A DNA stretch of 64,000 bases from Spinacia oleracea. Its lineage: Eukaryota > Streptophyta > Magnoliopsida > Caryophyllales > Amaranthaceae. This document shows positions 33,870-47,100 of this stretch, piece after piece. The notes under the pieces are model-generated. The model worked only from the letters and a program-made list of their open reading frames with translations. It made no database searches and was not told the origin of the DNA. Position 1 is the first letter of the stretch. The number at the start of each line of letters is the position of its first letter. The translations under genes were made by a program, and so were the position numbers. The stretch is taken from assembly GCF_020520425.1 (NCBI RefSeq), contig NC_079488.1:23128247-23192246 (forward strand). The letters run 5' to 3'.

Positions 33870-33934
33870 AGAAGAAGAAGAAGAAGAAGAAGAAGAAAGG
33901 ATTTGAGGAAGAAGAAGAAGAAGAAGAAGAAGAA
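33870..33934 (+). repeat. (GAA)n microsatellite
   Basis: Two runs of gaa triplets interrupted by 'aggatttgagg'. They create Lys/Glu-rich and Ser/Leu-rich open frames that are not real genes. Confidence 0.9.
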
Positions 33935-34124
33935 CAAAGGAAGAGGAATGAGAGGAGTATGTTTTCGCAAAAGCTATGGTGACTATTTGTAGATAGTCAA
34001 AGTTGGAACGTGTTTTGGTATAGACAACTCTCCACTTCATTGACTTCAATAGTTCAATAGTCAATACCATATAAAATGTGGGAATTTTCTTTTATTCACA
34101 CTTGTAATGACAAATTGAATGGGA

Positions 34125-34218
34125 TCACTTTTGGACTTTTGGTATATGCAAGTAGTAGTTACGATTGTGATCAAGCTATCCACTTTTACTTTTGCATATA
34201 CCAAAAGTCCAAAAGTGA
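34125..34218. repeat. Perfect 27-bp inverted repeat with 40-nt spacer
   Basis: The left arm is 34125-34151 (starts tcacttttggac, ends tatgcaa). The right arm is 34192-34218 (starts ttgcatata, ends aaaagtga). All 27 positions are complementary. Arm and loop size resemble a small RNA precursor or young fold-back. Confidence 0.8.
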
Positions 34219-34225
34219 CCCCCTA

Positions 34226-34525
34226 TTAAGAAACAAGTTAATGTTCATTAGAAATATCTTGGTATATCTATTATTATTGGTCGGTCAGAAAGGCAGTTTG
34301 ATGATTTATTTCGTACGAAGTAGTAATTTTTTTTATTTCATTACTTTTTCACATGTTAAAAGGGATGACAATTTTGTTGCGCATCACCTTGTTAGATTAG
34401 TGTCATTTGATTTTGAATAAGTTTGAAAAAATCACTGTCCAAAAGAGGTGGCTCTGTATGTATTAATGGACACTTTGTCCTTGAATTAATGCAAGCACTA
34501 ATCTTTTCCTCAAAAAAAGAAGTAT
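34226..34525 (+). pseudogene. 3' end of a LINE (RNase H domain remnant)
   Basis: The plus frame contains 'FITFSHVKRDDNFVAHHL', the C-terminal motif (SHVxRxxNxVAHxLAR) of the RNase H domain found in plant non-LTR retroelements. A stop follows, then 'VWKNHCP' and 'YVLMDTLSLN', also typical of the family's end. The text 'aatcttttcctcaaaaaaag' resembles a LINE 3' tail. Everything upstream (RT) is missing, which fits 5' truncation. Confidence 0.7.
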
Positions 34526-35045
34526 AAGTGGATAACAAGGAAGCACGGACACGCCATCTGACCTTCGTGTCCCGTGTTAAACACCTATTGGAGACACGCA
34601 AAAATATGAGTTCGAAACGCGAAATTAAGTGTCCAGATTTTTTTGAAATATTTGGACATAAAGACACGGACCGGATACACGATGAAGAACTGGACACATT
34701 TGTTGGACAAATATTGGAAACATTTTTTAATATTAGTCAAATTTTCAGTTTATTCACTTTCTTTTCTCAATTCTTTCAAAGGTCCAATGTGTTTTTGTAA
34801 GCCCACAAATTCATTCATAAACACTCAAACCCTTATTGAAGTGGACCAAAACATAAACGGAAATGGAAGGATTCAAAACAAAAAACAACTTTGTGAAATT
34901 TACCTAAACAGAAAACATAAAAAACATAAAGAGACGGAGTGAGTATGAGCTTTAAGAATCAATATATATACACCATAAAATATATATTTTCAAACAATAT
35001 ACAAAATAATGCAAACCCTCAAGTTCTTTGTTCACAACACCAAAC
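34526..35045. other. Intergenic; includes 3' flank of the glucanase gene
   Basis: No gene seen. 'cacggacacg', 'gtgtcccgtgtt' and 'gacacggaccggatacac' words between 34540 and 34690 suggest part of an old repeat. The right end serves as 3' untranslated region of the minus-strand gene that stops at 35046. Confidence 0.4.
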
Positions 35046-37141
35046 TCAGGGAGCAAAACTGATGGTACCTGCCACAAAAATCAAGATTATACCAACCATC
35101 TTTTGCAAACTCATGGGTGGCGATGAAGAAGAAGGAGGGCTCCCATTCTTCGGAGTCTTCGAAATGTCGATCATAATCTCGAATCTACAACCATTCTGTG
35201 AAGGATCAGTTGTAGTAATGGTTGCCATATTGTTAAAATTACATGCTCCGGCGCTCTGGTTCTTCGTCTGATAATACATGTTAAACGCATAAGACGCGTT
35301 ACTACGAGCATCCAAGTTACCACAGGAAGATCCATAACCAAGTGAAGTGCAGTCAGCAAATTGGCAGGCATAGCCAATACTGTCTGCAACACTTGAAGTG
35401 TTAGAAGGACTTGCTTGAGGTGACATAACACACCACTTTTTAGCCAAATACTTGACCCTTTTCGCAGGGACGAGGCTTTTACCTCGCCCCATATTCAACT
35501 GATACTTTACACCGCCATCATAGTAGAACATCCCCCAATGCCTCTCGAAGTTTCCTGGGGCGACACTCTTTGAGTCTTCGTCAATGAGAGAAAATATGTA
35601 CACATCTGGTGGTGTACGCCGTTTAGGAGTGCCCTTACCTTGTAGGATCCTGTTTATGAGTCCTTGGTTGAACTTCCTTGCATTCTTCAAGTTAGCATTA
35701 GCAGCACCATCAGTAGGCCACCCTACTTCCCCTATAATAACGGGTAAATTAGGGAAACCGTTCTTTTCTAGGGCTGATATAAGGGTATCATAGTTGGCTT
35801 CAAAGACATTATTGTAAGTAAGGGTACCATCAACAATAGGGTTGGATGCACCCTCAAAGAAGGCAAAGTCTATTGGGAAATTAGGGTCACTATTGAGGCT
35901 TAGAAACGGGTATATGTTAACCATTAAAGGGGCAGCATTGTTGTTGAGGAACTTGACAATTGATATCATAAGGTCGTGTATATCAGCTCGAAAATTACCC
36001 CCTGATGGAAGAGTTGTGTCTGATTGGTAGACATCGGCGTTTAATGGGACAGTGGCCTTCACTTTGTGTGCTATACCGGCTTTGATAAGAGCAGCTTGAA
36101 TGTTCTGCAGTGCTGGGAATGTAGTGTGTGTGAATCTGTCTCCGTAGTCTTTTAGAAACGGCTCATTTCCAACAGCAACATATCTGACATTTCTCAAATG
36201 TTTATGAATTAGATCATCTGTATTTTGCAGATCTATATATGGAAAATCCAAGATAATTTACTGTGAGAACAATAATATATGCATAGACCTGTCAAAAACC
36301 GACCCGAAAATATTGGTCTTGAACAAGATTTTGTGACCCATAATCCGATTTTATCCGAACCCCAACAACCCGAAATGTAATGGGTCAAAAGTCCGGTCGG
36401 ACCCGTTGTTGACCCGACCGATTGAAAATATTTGTGTTTATAGTAATAACGAAATTATGAAGAATTTTAAGCACAATAAACATGTTATTATTGTTGGGTG
36501 TAATATGATTTTTATTTGAATTATACGTCATTTTATGGTTGAATTTGAATAAATATAAACTTGTTTATTAAAATTTGTTAATTTGTGCGCATATTTTTTA
36601 CATTTATTACACAAATTAATAAAAAATATAATACATGTTTTTATAATCTCTCAGCCCGTTGGATCGACCCGAACCCAAAAGTTCTGGGTCTTGAACAAAC
36701 ATTTGTTAACCTGAACCCAAAAGTGACTGACCCGAACCAACCCGAACCCGACCAACCCGTTTGACAAGTCTATTAATATGCATGCATGTATTGTTATTGT
36801 TACCTTATGTCGACCCCGTTTCTGGAGACAAAACCAGAGACATTCTGATTCACCCAGTTGACAGCAGCCTGAACACTACCAGCAAGTGTTGCTAACAAAT
36901 CATTAGGAATTCCAACCATAACTTCAATACCAGAATTCCCAAGGGCAGTAAGCGCGCCATGATCAGCTTCAAAGAGCTTAACTTTGTTGAACCCGTTGTC
37001 CTTGAGCAGCTTCACTACTATTTTCGGGGGTAAAGGGTGTGTCGAAATCGTACCCCAGTTCACGCCGAGGCCTAAACCACCTGCCACTAAACAAGCACCA
37101 ATTATGAAGAACAACAAACACTTGTGTGATTCAGGTCCCAT
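35046..37141 (-). CDS. Glucan endo-1,3-beta-glucosidase (GH17) with X8 module, GPI-anchored
   Basis: Two exons, 36804-37141 and 35046-36183, joined through a GTAAC...CAG intron in phase 2, give 491 residues. The open frame start at 36251 lies in the intron and is not the real start. Residues 1-26 form a signal peptide ([14 protein letters not shown]). The GH17 domain spans about 27-355, with the acid/base Glu in VAVGNEPF (E120) and the nucleophile in IGEVGWPT (E265). A callose-binding X8/CBM43 domain (about 363-448) follows, with WCV, ACQFADC, SSCGN, GACNF and GCRF cysteines. A Ser/Pro linker and hydrophobic tail (474-491) suggest a GPI anchor. Such proteins act on callose at the cell wall and plasmodesmata. 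No key residue is missing; the gene looks functional. Confidence 0.93.
36284..36771. mobile_element. Inverted-repeat insertion in the glucanase intron
   Basis: It starts AGACCTGTCAAAAACCGACCCG and ends with TTTGACAAGTCT, whose reverse complement is AGACTTGTCAAA. Both ends are dense in 'gacccgaac' words. It occupies most of the single intron. No clean target duplication was seen, so the exact limits are approximate. Confidence 0.5.
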
Positions 37142-38197
37142 TTTTTATGTTACTTTGATTTTCTGCAATGATTTGTGGCCGACCTGGAAGTGATTATATG
37201 CAGCACCTGAGGAACTGTTAAAAGACAAAAGAAAATCAGAAAATGCTGGAATAATGGTAAAGAAAGGGAAAGAGAATTCATGAAGTTTTGATAAGGAATT
37301 TGATGCCAGTAATTTTGATTCTTAGCCTGCAGAGGGGAAAAGGGGGAATCTGAACAAGAAAGGAATCATGAAAAAAAAAAGTACTGTAATAAATTTGTTA
37401 AAAAACTTTTAGAAAAAATGAATTAGTTACACACCTTTTTGCTTACCTTTCTGCTGGATTTGATCTGATACCATTGCCAAAAAAGGAAGAAAGATATGAC
37501 TGTTTTTCGGTAGGAACTAAATGTTCTTCCTATCTTAGAAGAATTACTCTGTAAAAAATTTACAGCAAACTTTTCTGCAGAAGTTGCAGCTTCTAGATTT
37601 GGTACCTGCAACTGCTGCAACACTTTTAACCTTAAATCTGACTACTGTTTTAATAGTCAGAACTCGCAGATTTCGACAGTTTATTTGGTTAAAATATTTA
37701 GCTTCTACTAAGATACAATAATAAAATTAAATTAAAAAATAACATAAAACCATAGCCAATGAGATTTGACCACACGAGTCAAACATAGCCGATTTTATTA
37801 TGAACTGGAAACAAATGTATGATTACAAACTTGAGATTGCTTCCACATAACAAACGGCCAAAATGCATTCAGCAGAAAAAGGAAATTACAAGACAGAAGA
37901 AATTGCAGCAGTTAAGGGGAATTCAACTGTAATCAGCATATTAACAACCTTCCTGAATTACCAGTTTTAATGGTGAAAATGACTTGAAAATATCTCTACC
38001 TCGAAAAGTGGGAAAAGAAGGAATAAACAGCATTATTCTAATCGTGTTGACTGTACAAAACTTCAATCAACACTGTGAACCTCTGAACTAGTTCATAATA
38101 CACAATAGATTACAATTACAGCAGCAAGAGCATAACCATAACAACCATTTGATATGATATCCGATCTCTTGCGAGGAAAGAAAATAAATATTGACAG
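37142..38197. other. Glucanase upstream region and FYVE gene 3' flank
   Basis: No open frame of merit. On the minus strand, 'gttgcag|gtacc'-like splice words near 37600 could mark a 5' untranslated exon of the glucanase gene, but nothing proves it. The right part should hold the 3' untranslated region of the gene ending at 38198. Confidence 0.4.
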
Positions 38198-41100
38198 TCA
38201 CGCGACAGTCGCCAATCCTTCCTCTATCTTTTTCTTCATTTTGTACTGCAAAGTGACGGGGGCACAATCCAATGGCGTCTCCCCTGCAAGATATGTCAAC
38301 TGCAATTAGCAGATGAAACCTTCTGTAATCATAAATACAAGTTGGTGCTATTCCGAGTCCTCTGTAACTATATACGTATTTTCCAAGAAGATCATAGATA
38401 GAGTTCCAGCATTAGCAACTAAAATGCAACTGAAATATTTTACTGCCATTCCAATGCTTTGATCTCACCACATAGTTTTACGAAAAAACAATATGGTACC
38501 CAGAACCTGTGAACCAATGGACATAACCAATAAGGTTGCAATGCATGACAAAAAAGACAACATTGCACGAAATAACTTCTAGAAAGCTTTCAAGAGCTTT
38601 TATTTCCTGTGCATCTTTCTTCTTGGTTAACGAAATGTTCGAACATCCCTAGGTGCAATAATATGCATAGCTGGAAGACGAGCTACTTGAGTTTGGCTAG
38701 AAAATTCCGGGAGCTAAGCTCGATTTGAGAGGCTTTTGAAATATTTTTATTTTATTTTATTTTACATATTTATAATAAGTTTACTGGTAATTAATACTAG
38801 TAAACATTGCGCGATATGTATGAGGATCTTAAAAAATTAGAAACATTTACTAATAGAAATACTATAACCTAAAAAATAAGTTATTTGGTCAACATTTCAG
38901 AGTTTTTAACAAAGCTGGGCTAGGCTCATTATCAACCATAGACATCTGCAACAACATAAACATTCTAAAAGAACAAGAATAGTTACCCTGGGAGTTTTTG
39001 CAGTCCAGTCTAGCACCATGATCCATGAGGGAAAATACTATTTCTGTTTGATTGAAAACTGCAGCCTGTACAAACAAATTGACACCATAAAGTCACGAAA
39101 GGGGGAAAACATTCACTGCTCGACAGTTAACCACCAAACTGCACCCATTTGGAAGAAATCTTCCAAAGAGAAAATTACCAGATGCAGCAATGACAATCCT
39201 TGCTTATCACGGTAATTTGAATCCACACCCTGCCAAGAAGAAGATAACTTAGTTTAAGACCGACACAGCAAAACAAGAGGGGAGCAAAATATGCAAATAC
39301 CTTCTCAAGAAGATCCTTGACTCCAGCAAAATCGCCACTTTTAATTGCTTCTCTTAAGCCCTGAGCAATAAAAATAGCACAGCAAAAACTCAGTTAAGCA
39401 TGCAATAAGAGAACAAGTCAAGCTTGCTACAGGATAATCGGCTCCAATCTCTATCGAATTAATGTATTTGTATACCTCCCCATTCTCTTCGTAATTTGTC
39501 AGAGGTTTCTCTAAACCACTTGCTGATGAACCAACACCAACACTCGAACTGCAAACATTTAACATTAGGTGGTTATTACAGTTAACAAGGTTCTCCCGTC
39601 CAACAAATTTGATTTGTCAGTGGGAGCACAGAAGAAGATTTATAACAAAAAAAGAAAGTAAGAAGATACAGTTAACAATTGTTCTCCCTCTTAGAATATA
39701 GCAAGCCACAAAGCTTAGGTGCTGGATTAGGAGTATTCCAATTAAGTAGAACACAACTTTACAAATCTAAGCAGCACATTAACAAATGAAATTTAGTATT
39801 TATCAAGTAACAGGTTGTTATATGCATTCAACATCTCATGTACATTCTAAGCTTCAACTTTTAAATTTAGTGTGAATACGAGCGTAACCATACCCTTGTC
39901 TGCTATCTTGAGTAGAACGTTTTTGCCTCGAAATGTTATCTGTCTTCTTTGTTTTCGAAGATAAAGTTGCTGATGAAGTAACTACATTCTGCTTTAAAAC
40001 ACATGGAAAGAGAGAAAATATAAAAATTCTAGCATTTGAATAAAATGGCCAAAAAGAAAATGTTTAAGAAATACTTCGTATTAATCAACCTGAACAGGAG
40101 TTGCTTGAGCAGGTGGAAGTGACACCACACAAATGCACAAAGGCATACCACATTTGCATTCTGGAACTGTTGAAACAGGTGGCTGCAGGGAAGATGACCA
40201 AGTCTTATCTTCTGAATCCTCGTTCAAGTCTAAAGTTGAAACAGCTTCTGTGACGGAATTGATTCTTTGTGCTGAAGGCCCTAAACTGTTAACCGTGGAT
40301 CTACACCAAAATAACATTCAGTTTTGCTCAGAAAATTGTGACAGTACACACCAATCTTCAGGAAGGGCAATGCAAAATGCATATGAACAGCAAAGGGCTC
40401 AAGGGGCTATAGTGATTGAATCACAAGCATAAAGTAGGAATATGATTGAGAGCCTAGAACTAAGATATGTTAAAGAGCATGCTTCAATTATCTTTCAGTG
40501 ACATGAGAGAGCCTTCCATACTTCAGATGTTAAGAACCTGCATTCTATAGCTACAAGATGACATAAATAAGTCAACTATTTATCAGTTCCAGCTTAATTT
40601 TTCATCAGTTCCAGCTAAAACTACGTAAGGATATTCTTGAGGTGGAAAAATGAAATAAGGTTAGCCGATATGGAGTTCAAGTGTGCAACTGTTAAAGTTG
40701 AGATAGCAAGGACATTTGCAAGCCACTGTACTAGAATTCTGCCTGAAGGGAGCATAAGAGATTCAGAAACATTTGTTTTACTACCAGCAGCCAAAGAAAA
40801 CTGTTATTAGAAAATAAATGGTTTGTGAAACCAACGTGTATAATATCACTTGTAATTTGTCTTCCCCTCCAAAAAAATGAAAAATAACAAAAGCTCTGGC
40901 TACTTCATATTGGAAACACTGTTTAGTTCCAAAATGAATGTTCCAATATCCAATCTGGAGGTCCTAGAACAAGTGGCCAGTGACCACTTCCCTGTTACAA
41001 GACTCACAATGCTTTTTCTGTTGGATTACACAGGCCCAGGAGTCGACGAAATCAAATAGAATTTTCTATAGTATTAAACATGGAAGATTGCATCCATTTA

Positions 41101-42845
41101 TCTTGCCTTGAAATGATCATACAAGAATCCGGGAAAAAAAAACTTCTATCAAACAGGACTTCCACATATACATCCACGGAGCATATTGGATATAAAATCT
41201 ACAAGACCAAAGAAGGAATTTCTCTCTTAAGCAATTTGGTGATAACTAAAGCTTTAGTTGTTCAACAAGACTGTAGTTTTAAGGTAAAACTGAGGAATGA
41301 ATAAGCCGCTATAAAGTCGGTACTCCAAATTGATATTGCTTGGTGAGGAAAATTAAAGGGAATCAACTACCACGTCCATAATTCAACTGATATTGTTTAA
41401 TGAATATCAGTGTGGAACTACAGAGTTTTAAAGTAAATGACTGTTTGTTACTTTATTATGCTTGTGTTATCCACTCTACAATCCTCTCTTCTTCAATTCC
41501 TGACCAAGACATATTATATCACACATACATACCATGAAATGGCGGAATGAGTCTGACAACCATGTAAAATAGGAGAATGATGCTACTAAAGAAGACAAAG
41601 ATTGAATAATAACTTACTTGGACAAGCAGTTGAAACAATCGGAACAAACTCTGACATCATTGTGAATTCCAAATTGTGGCAAAGGCTGAAGAAAGAGTAA
41701 TAATTAACAAAAGAGGAAAAGAAATCGAGCTCAATCATCGTTGGCCAACTTTAAAAGATCATAATAGGAGACTAAACAATACAAGATCTATACCATTTGA
41801 TCAGATGAATGCTCATTACATAGGGTCCTCCCACAACATCGGCAATGATGCTGCATAAGAAGATGAACATGATAAGAGCAAAGCAATATAATCAAGGTGC
41901 ATACTTGACAAAACAACTAGTCATATGTAACACAATCAATTCCTCTTCTACCTTTTATCAATCCCATCTCTTAATCATTCTACCTATTACTACTACGCCT
42001 CAAAACAGTGGATAAATGGATGCATCCTTGTTCAAACAGATTCTTCATTTACAACGCAATGGCGTCAGCTTCTTCACAGTAAAACAAAATATCCATATGG
42101 TTTAAAAAGTCATTTGAGTTAGTCCATCTCACATTGTCTAATAAGAAATGGACAGTCTTTCTCACATTGTCTAAGAAGAAACCAAAGAATGAAAAAAACT
42201 TGCTTCTCCTCCACAGTTTGAAGCCTTCACTTAAACACTCTCCCTCCCTACAGTGCCTTCCCAAGAAGAAGGCGAAAACACTTTTGAGTCCGATTCTTGA
42301 ACACCATACTATTAACTAAAAACATAAAACTCCACCAATATTGTTCAAACAAACACATAAAATCCACATGAAAATGATTAACTCTGATCTAAGATATAGG
42401 ATACAAAATTTTCAACAGAACCGCAATCATTATACTCAAATCAAACCACAAGCTCACTGCAACCTCGAAAATTAAGCAGAAACTAACAACAAAAACTAAA
42501 ATCATAGAATCAACAAAAATTTCCAGCATGCCCTTCATAAATTAGATCTGATCATCAATTAAAATTTCGAAAATTGCAAAATTTCCCAATAATTCAACAA
42601 TTGAGCTAAAAGAATTACATTCAATACCCTCCAACATATTTTTCAGAAATCAATCAAATATTTGAAGTATAATTCAATAACACAGATGGGAACATTTAGA
42701 AAGTGTTAAGAAAAAAAGATAAAGGTGAGAAAGCGACGGAAAAGGGGAGAATTAATAATAATACCCGGCGACGAAAAGCATTGAAGCTGCATTTGCAGAC
42801 GTCGCAACGGTTGGCTTCTTGGAACGGCGGCGGCTCCGGGTTCAT
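38198..42845 (-). CDS. FYVE zinc finger-ankyrin repeat protein
   Basis: Ten exons with GT-AG introns: 42765-42845, 41794-41850, 41618-41685, 40090-40300, 39894-39991, 39431-39548, 39301-39360, 39179-39229, 38987-39065, 38198-38283. They give about 302 residues; all phases agree. Exon 5 has a NAGNAG acceptor, so one Gln may be optional. Residues 13-65 are a FYVE finger with RRRHHCRCCG and RVC motifs; ligands are C14, C17, C30, C33, C38, H41, C60 and C63. Such fingers bind phosphatidylinositol 3-phosphate on endosomes. After a low-complexity middle with CKCGMPLCIC come ankyrin repeats (GLREAIKSGDFAGVKDLLEK to GETPLDCA). It resembles plant proteins annotated as VPS27-like. A role in endosomal sorting is inference. 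Confidence 0.88.
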
Positions 42846-43658
42846 TTTCCGACGCCCGCGAGTTCGATCACACCAACGTAGGAGGAGTATTATTATTCCC
42901 GGAGGAAGTTCAAGTTAAACATATTCTATTATTCTATGTTCTTCTTGTACTTTTATCCACCTATTCGGATTTCGGACTTTTTTAAATGAATTAGGGTCGG
43001 ACTGGAGTCGGGGACTTGTTTTAAATCAAGTGGGTTGAATTGGATTCGGATTGTTTTAGATTGCACCGTGCCCGTCAAGTAGAGCTGACAAATGTATTGT
43101 GTTGTGCCGCGTTCGTGTTTTTGTCGAATATAAACGGGTTAGAAAACCTCAATACTGACCAGGCCTATTTAATAATCGTATTGTGTCGTGTTGACTCGTT
43201 TAACTAACCCGATCGGAAATTCTTGACATTAACCCGTTTTTGTTTGTCTGATTCGTGTCGTGTATATGGAGAGTAGCATAAACATTTTATTGAAGAATGA
43301 GTTCATACGGAGAAACTCTTTGGCTAAAATGGTCATGAGTTGATAACCTTAAATATGTATGGACTACAGTTAAGCATCCATTAGACTTATCAAAAGATCT
43401 CATAAAAGAGACATTATATTGATTTGAAAAGAAACCACCACTCATTTTCTCATATGTAGTCCGTCGACTTAATTAGAGCTTGTTATTGGGCCTCTTGTAA
43501 ACTTGTAACTGCAAATATATTTTTATTTTCTTAACATCAGATAAACTTGCATTAATTCAAAAAAAAAACTTGCATTAAAAGTAAAAACATATTATAACCT
43601 AGCACTTAAAAATATATTAGCTCTTACATGAAATCCAACTAAAACATCAAAAAACTTG
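42846..43658. other. Intergenic, upstream of the FYVE gene
   Basis: The first 60 bp are the likely 5' leader of the FYVE gene. From about 43080 to 43260, words such as 'gtgtcgtgttgactcg' and 'aacccgtttttg' suggest an old repeat without clear ends. No gene was recognised. Confidence 0.4.
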
Positions 43659-44084
43659 TGTTTGGGCTCCCAATTGATTCTCAATTGGGCCACTAAGTCC
43701 AAAGCCCAATGGCTCTAAACAAACAGCATCAAACCTACCAATGGGTAGTCAGCCATCCATCAAGGCCCAAGGCCCAAAAGCAATAAATGACCTATGGGAA
43801 TTTATTATGCAAACACTATAAATAGGCCGCCAAGGCTCACACCTCAAGGTACGTCCAATTTATTGCCTTAAGACTACTCTTCTAGAGAACTTCTCTCTAG
43901 AATCCGAGCATCGTTCTTACTTAGGCATCGGAGGGGCTTTCCTCGGAAACACCCCCGAGGCTAGTAACTTTGCTCTTGTGCAGGTGAATTCGGACTCCAC
44001 TCATTCAAGCAAGCAAGATCTTCAACACATACGAAAGGGCCTTCATTCGAAGCCCATTGTTTCCATCTTTACAACACCGGAACA
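43659..44084 (+). repeat. 5' LTR of the Tat element
   Basis: It contains a TATA box in 'cactataaataggcc' (about 43816) and direct words 'ccaattgattctcaattgg' (imperfect palindrome) at its start. The LTR also includes the ATG that opens the long frame at 43978, which is unlikely to be a real start because it precedes the primer site. Confidence 0.93.
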
Positions 44085-44087
44085 ATT

Positions 44088-44105
44088 TGGCGCCGTCTGT
44101 GGGGA
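44088..44105 (+). other. Primer-binding site
   Basis: TGGCGCCGTCTGTGGGGA begins three bases after the LTR end. It begins TGG, complementary to a tRNA CCA end, and the motif is the one commonly seen after LTRs of plant Tat-type elements. Confidence 0.8.
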
Positions 44106-44110
44106 ACAAC

Positions 44111-47100
44111 ATGAGCAACCCCAGAAGAGGGTCTACGAAGCAACAGGACACAAGAAAAACGACATCCTAGTGGTGTTCGGGGGGCAGAAGTCTGGCCAGG
44201 CCAGCAAGAAACACCTAAGAGCCCTCTCCCATCGGGTCAACTTCAGCGCGGTGGGAGACAACCAGCCACACCCCCCGAACATGACCTTCACTGCTGATGA
44301 TTGCTTCGGAGTCCAGTACAAACATGACGATCCTCTAGTCATTTCCATGGACCTCAATAACCACAACGTACATCGAGTGTTAGTCGACGGAGGAAGTGCC
44401 GTCAATATCATCTTCAGAAACTGCTTCGAGCAGCTGATCCTCGAAGAATCAGAGGAAGCACTGACGAAAGTCAGTTATCCTCTGATCGGATTTAACGGAT
44501 CCGCAGCTATCCCTCGAGGAAAGATCACCCTGCCAGTCACGGTGGGTGAAGGCCAAGCAGCAAAAACCCTTCGGGACGAATTTTTGGTGATGGATTGCGA
44601 TTCCGTATACAACGTAATCATGGGAAGAACCATGATCCACAAGATGCAAGCAGTCCCCTCCACATACCATCAGCTGATGATATACGTCTCGGACGCAGGG
44701 TTCGCCGAGCGAATTAGAGGCGATCAAGAGGTCGCTAGAAGAACCTGCCACACTGCTGTCCGAAAGCCCAAACTAGGGGACGGCCCCGAGGAAGAAAAAG
44801 GAGCTACAGGAGAGGAAAGCGAGGCAAAAAGGAGAAGAGCAAGCACGAGCAGCCTATCTCCCGCAGAAGTTGATGCCCGCCCCGAAACCCTATATCCTGA
44901 ACCAGATCAAGAAATGGAGGATATCTTCCTCGAAGATAATTCAGACAGGAGCGTCCGAATAGGCAAGGGCCTAAGCTCGGGGCTCCGAATCGATTTGATC
45001 CGACTACTCAGGGATCACAAAGACATCTTTGCATGGTCAGCAGCAGATATGCCAGGGATAAATCCGAAGCTGATTTGTCACAAGCTGGACGTCAACGCTG
45101 AAGCTCGGCCAGTCAAGCAAAAAAAGAGGAACTACTCCTCGGAGAAAAACAAAGCCATCGCCGAGGAGGTGAAAAAGTTGCAGGAGGCCGGATTCATCGA
45201 ACCATGCATGTATCCGAAATGGCTGGCCAACGTGGTGATGGTCAAAAAAGCGAACGGCTCCTGGCGAATGTGCGTGGATTTCACAGATCTGAACCGAGCC
45301 TGCCCAAAAGACTGCTATCCCCTGCCAAGGATAGATCAATTGGTTGACTCCACCAGCGGCCATGCGCTGCTCAGCTTCATGGATGCCTTTTCAGGCTACC
45401 ACCAAGTGTTCATGCACCCCGATGACAGGGCAAAGACAGCATTCATCACAAGCGCAGGAGTGTTCAACTACAAAATGATGCCTTTTGGCTTGAAAAATGC
45501 CGGAGCCACCTACTAGAGGCTAGTTGATCACGTCTTCGCCGACCAGAAAGGGAGGAATGTGGAGGTCTATGTGGATGACTCCATCGTAAAAAGCATCAAG
45601 GAGGAAGACCATGTCAAAGACTTGGCAGAGACCTTCGGGAATCTGAGGAAATACAGCATGAAGCTGAACCCAAAAAAATGCGTCTTCGGGGTGAAGTCAG
45701 GGAAGTTCCTCGGATTCATGGTGAGCGAAAGAGGAATTGACGCGAACCCAGACAAAGTCCAAGCGGCATTGGATTTACCCGAGCCGAAGACCAAGAGAGA
45801 TGTGCAGAGGCTAACCGGCAGGTTAGCCGCACTAACAAGGTTCATATCAAAAGCCTCGGACAAGGGAGCCCCCTTCTTCAAAGCACTGAAACCAAAGAAC
45901 CTCCCCGGGGGAGAAGCGGAACCAGTCAAGAGAAAGGGGGTCCCGAGGAAGGTGGATCCCGAACTGATATGGGAACAGGAGCAAAAAGAAGCTTTTCAGC
46001 AACTCAGAGCCCACCTAGCTCAACTGCCGACACTGGCCAGACCAAAGGAGGGAGAAACCCTGTACCTATATGTCGCAGTCAGCCCTGGAACCGTCAGCGC
46101 AGTGCTTCTTCGGGAAGAAGAGAAAAAGCAACAGCCAATCTACTTCACCAGCCGAACACTCACAGGGGCCGAAACTCGGTACCCGCTCATCGAGAAAGTC
46201 GCATATGCAGTAGTGGTAGCTGCGCGAAAACTGAGGCCATACTTCGACTCCCACCAGATCACAGTACTAACTGACCAACCGCTCGAGAAAGTACTCGACA
46301 AAATAGAGAGGTCAGGAAGATTGGCTGCCTGGGCCTTCGAACTATCAGAGTTCGGCATCAAATATCAGCCGAGGACAGCAATCAAAGCACAAGCGTTGGC
46401 AGACTTCTTGGCCGAGTGCTCATACCAGGAAATGCTGGATGATACGAAAAGCACTTGGGAGGTCTTCACTGACGGATCTTCCACAATAAACGGCTCAGGA
46501 GCAGGAGTTGTACTAATCCCCCCGACGGGGAAAAGCATAGAGTATGCACTGAAGTTCGGCTTCAAAGCAACTAACAACGAGGCCGAATATGAGGCCGCAA
46601 TCGCAGGGATAGAACTTTGCTTATCCCTGGAGGCCGAGCATGTTTGCCTCAAAACTGATTCCCAGCTTGTAGCCAACCAGATCCGAGGGGAGTATGAGGC
46701 CAAATGGCCCAGCATGACGGCTTACTTAGCAAAAATTAAATCCTTAACGTCAAAGTTAAGATCCTTTGAAGTCATTCTCATCCCCCGAGGACAAAACACG
46801 CAAGCAGACGCACTGTCAAAACTCGCAAGCTCAACACTCATCGACCTAAACAGGTCGGTCCACGTGGAAGTTCACCAAGAGAGAAGCATTGACTTGCTAC
46901 CCACCACAGTATGCAGTTTGCGTACCGAACCCAGCTGGATGGACGCAATAGTTGCATACAAAGAAAGGGGAGAACTTCCCGAAGATAAGCTGTAGGCGAG
47001 AAAACTGAAAAGATTCAACAAGTGGTTCATCATCAGCGCCGAAGGAGAGCTCATGAGGAAATCATTCTCTGCTCCGCTGCTAAAATGTGTGGGTCCAACA

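Noticed and set aside
33794..34070. Lys/Glu-rich and Ser/Leu-rich frames across the (GAA)n run
   Set aside because: They are translations of a microsatellite.
36184..36251. Start of the second glucanase open frame (Met at 36251) as the real N-terminus
   Set aside because: The segment lies in the intron: TCAG at 36187-36184 joins exon 1 in frame and restores [12 protein letters not shown].
43978..44110. ATG at 43978 as the start of the gypsy polyprotein
   Set aside because: It lies within the LTR and upstream of the primer site; the frame is open there by chance.
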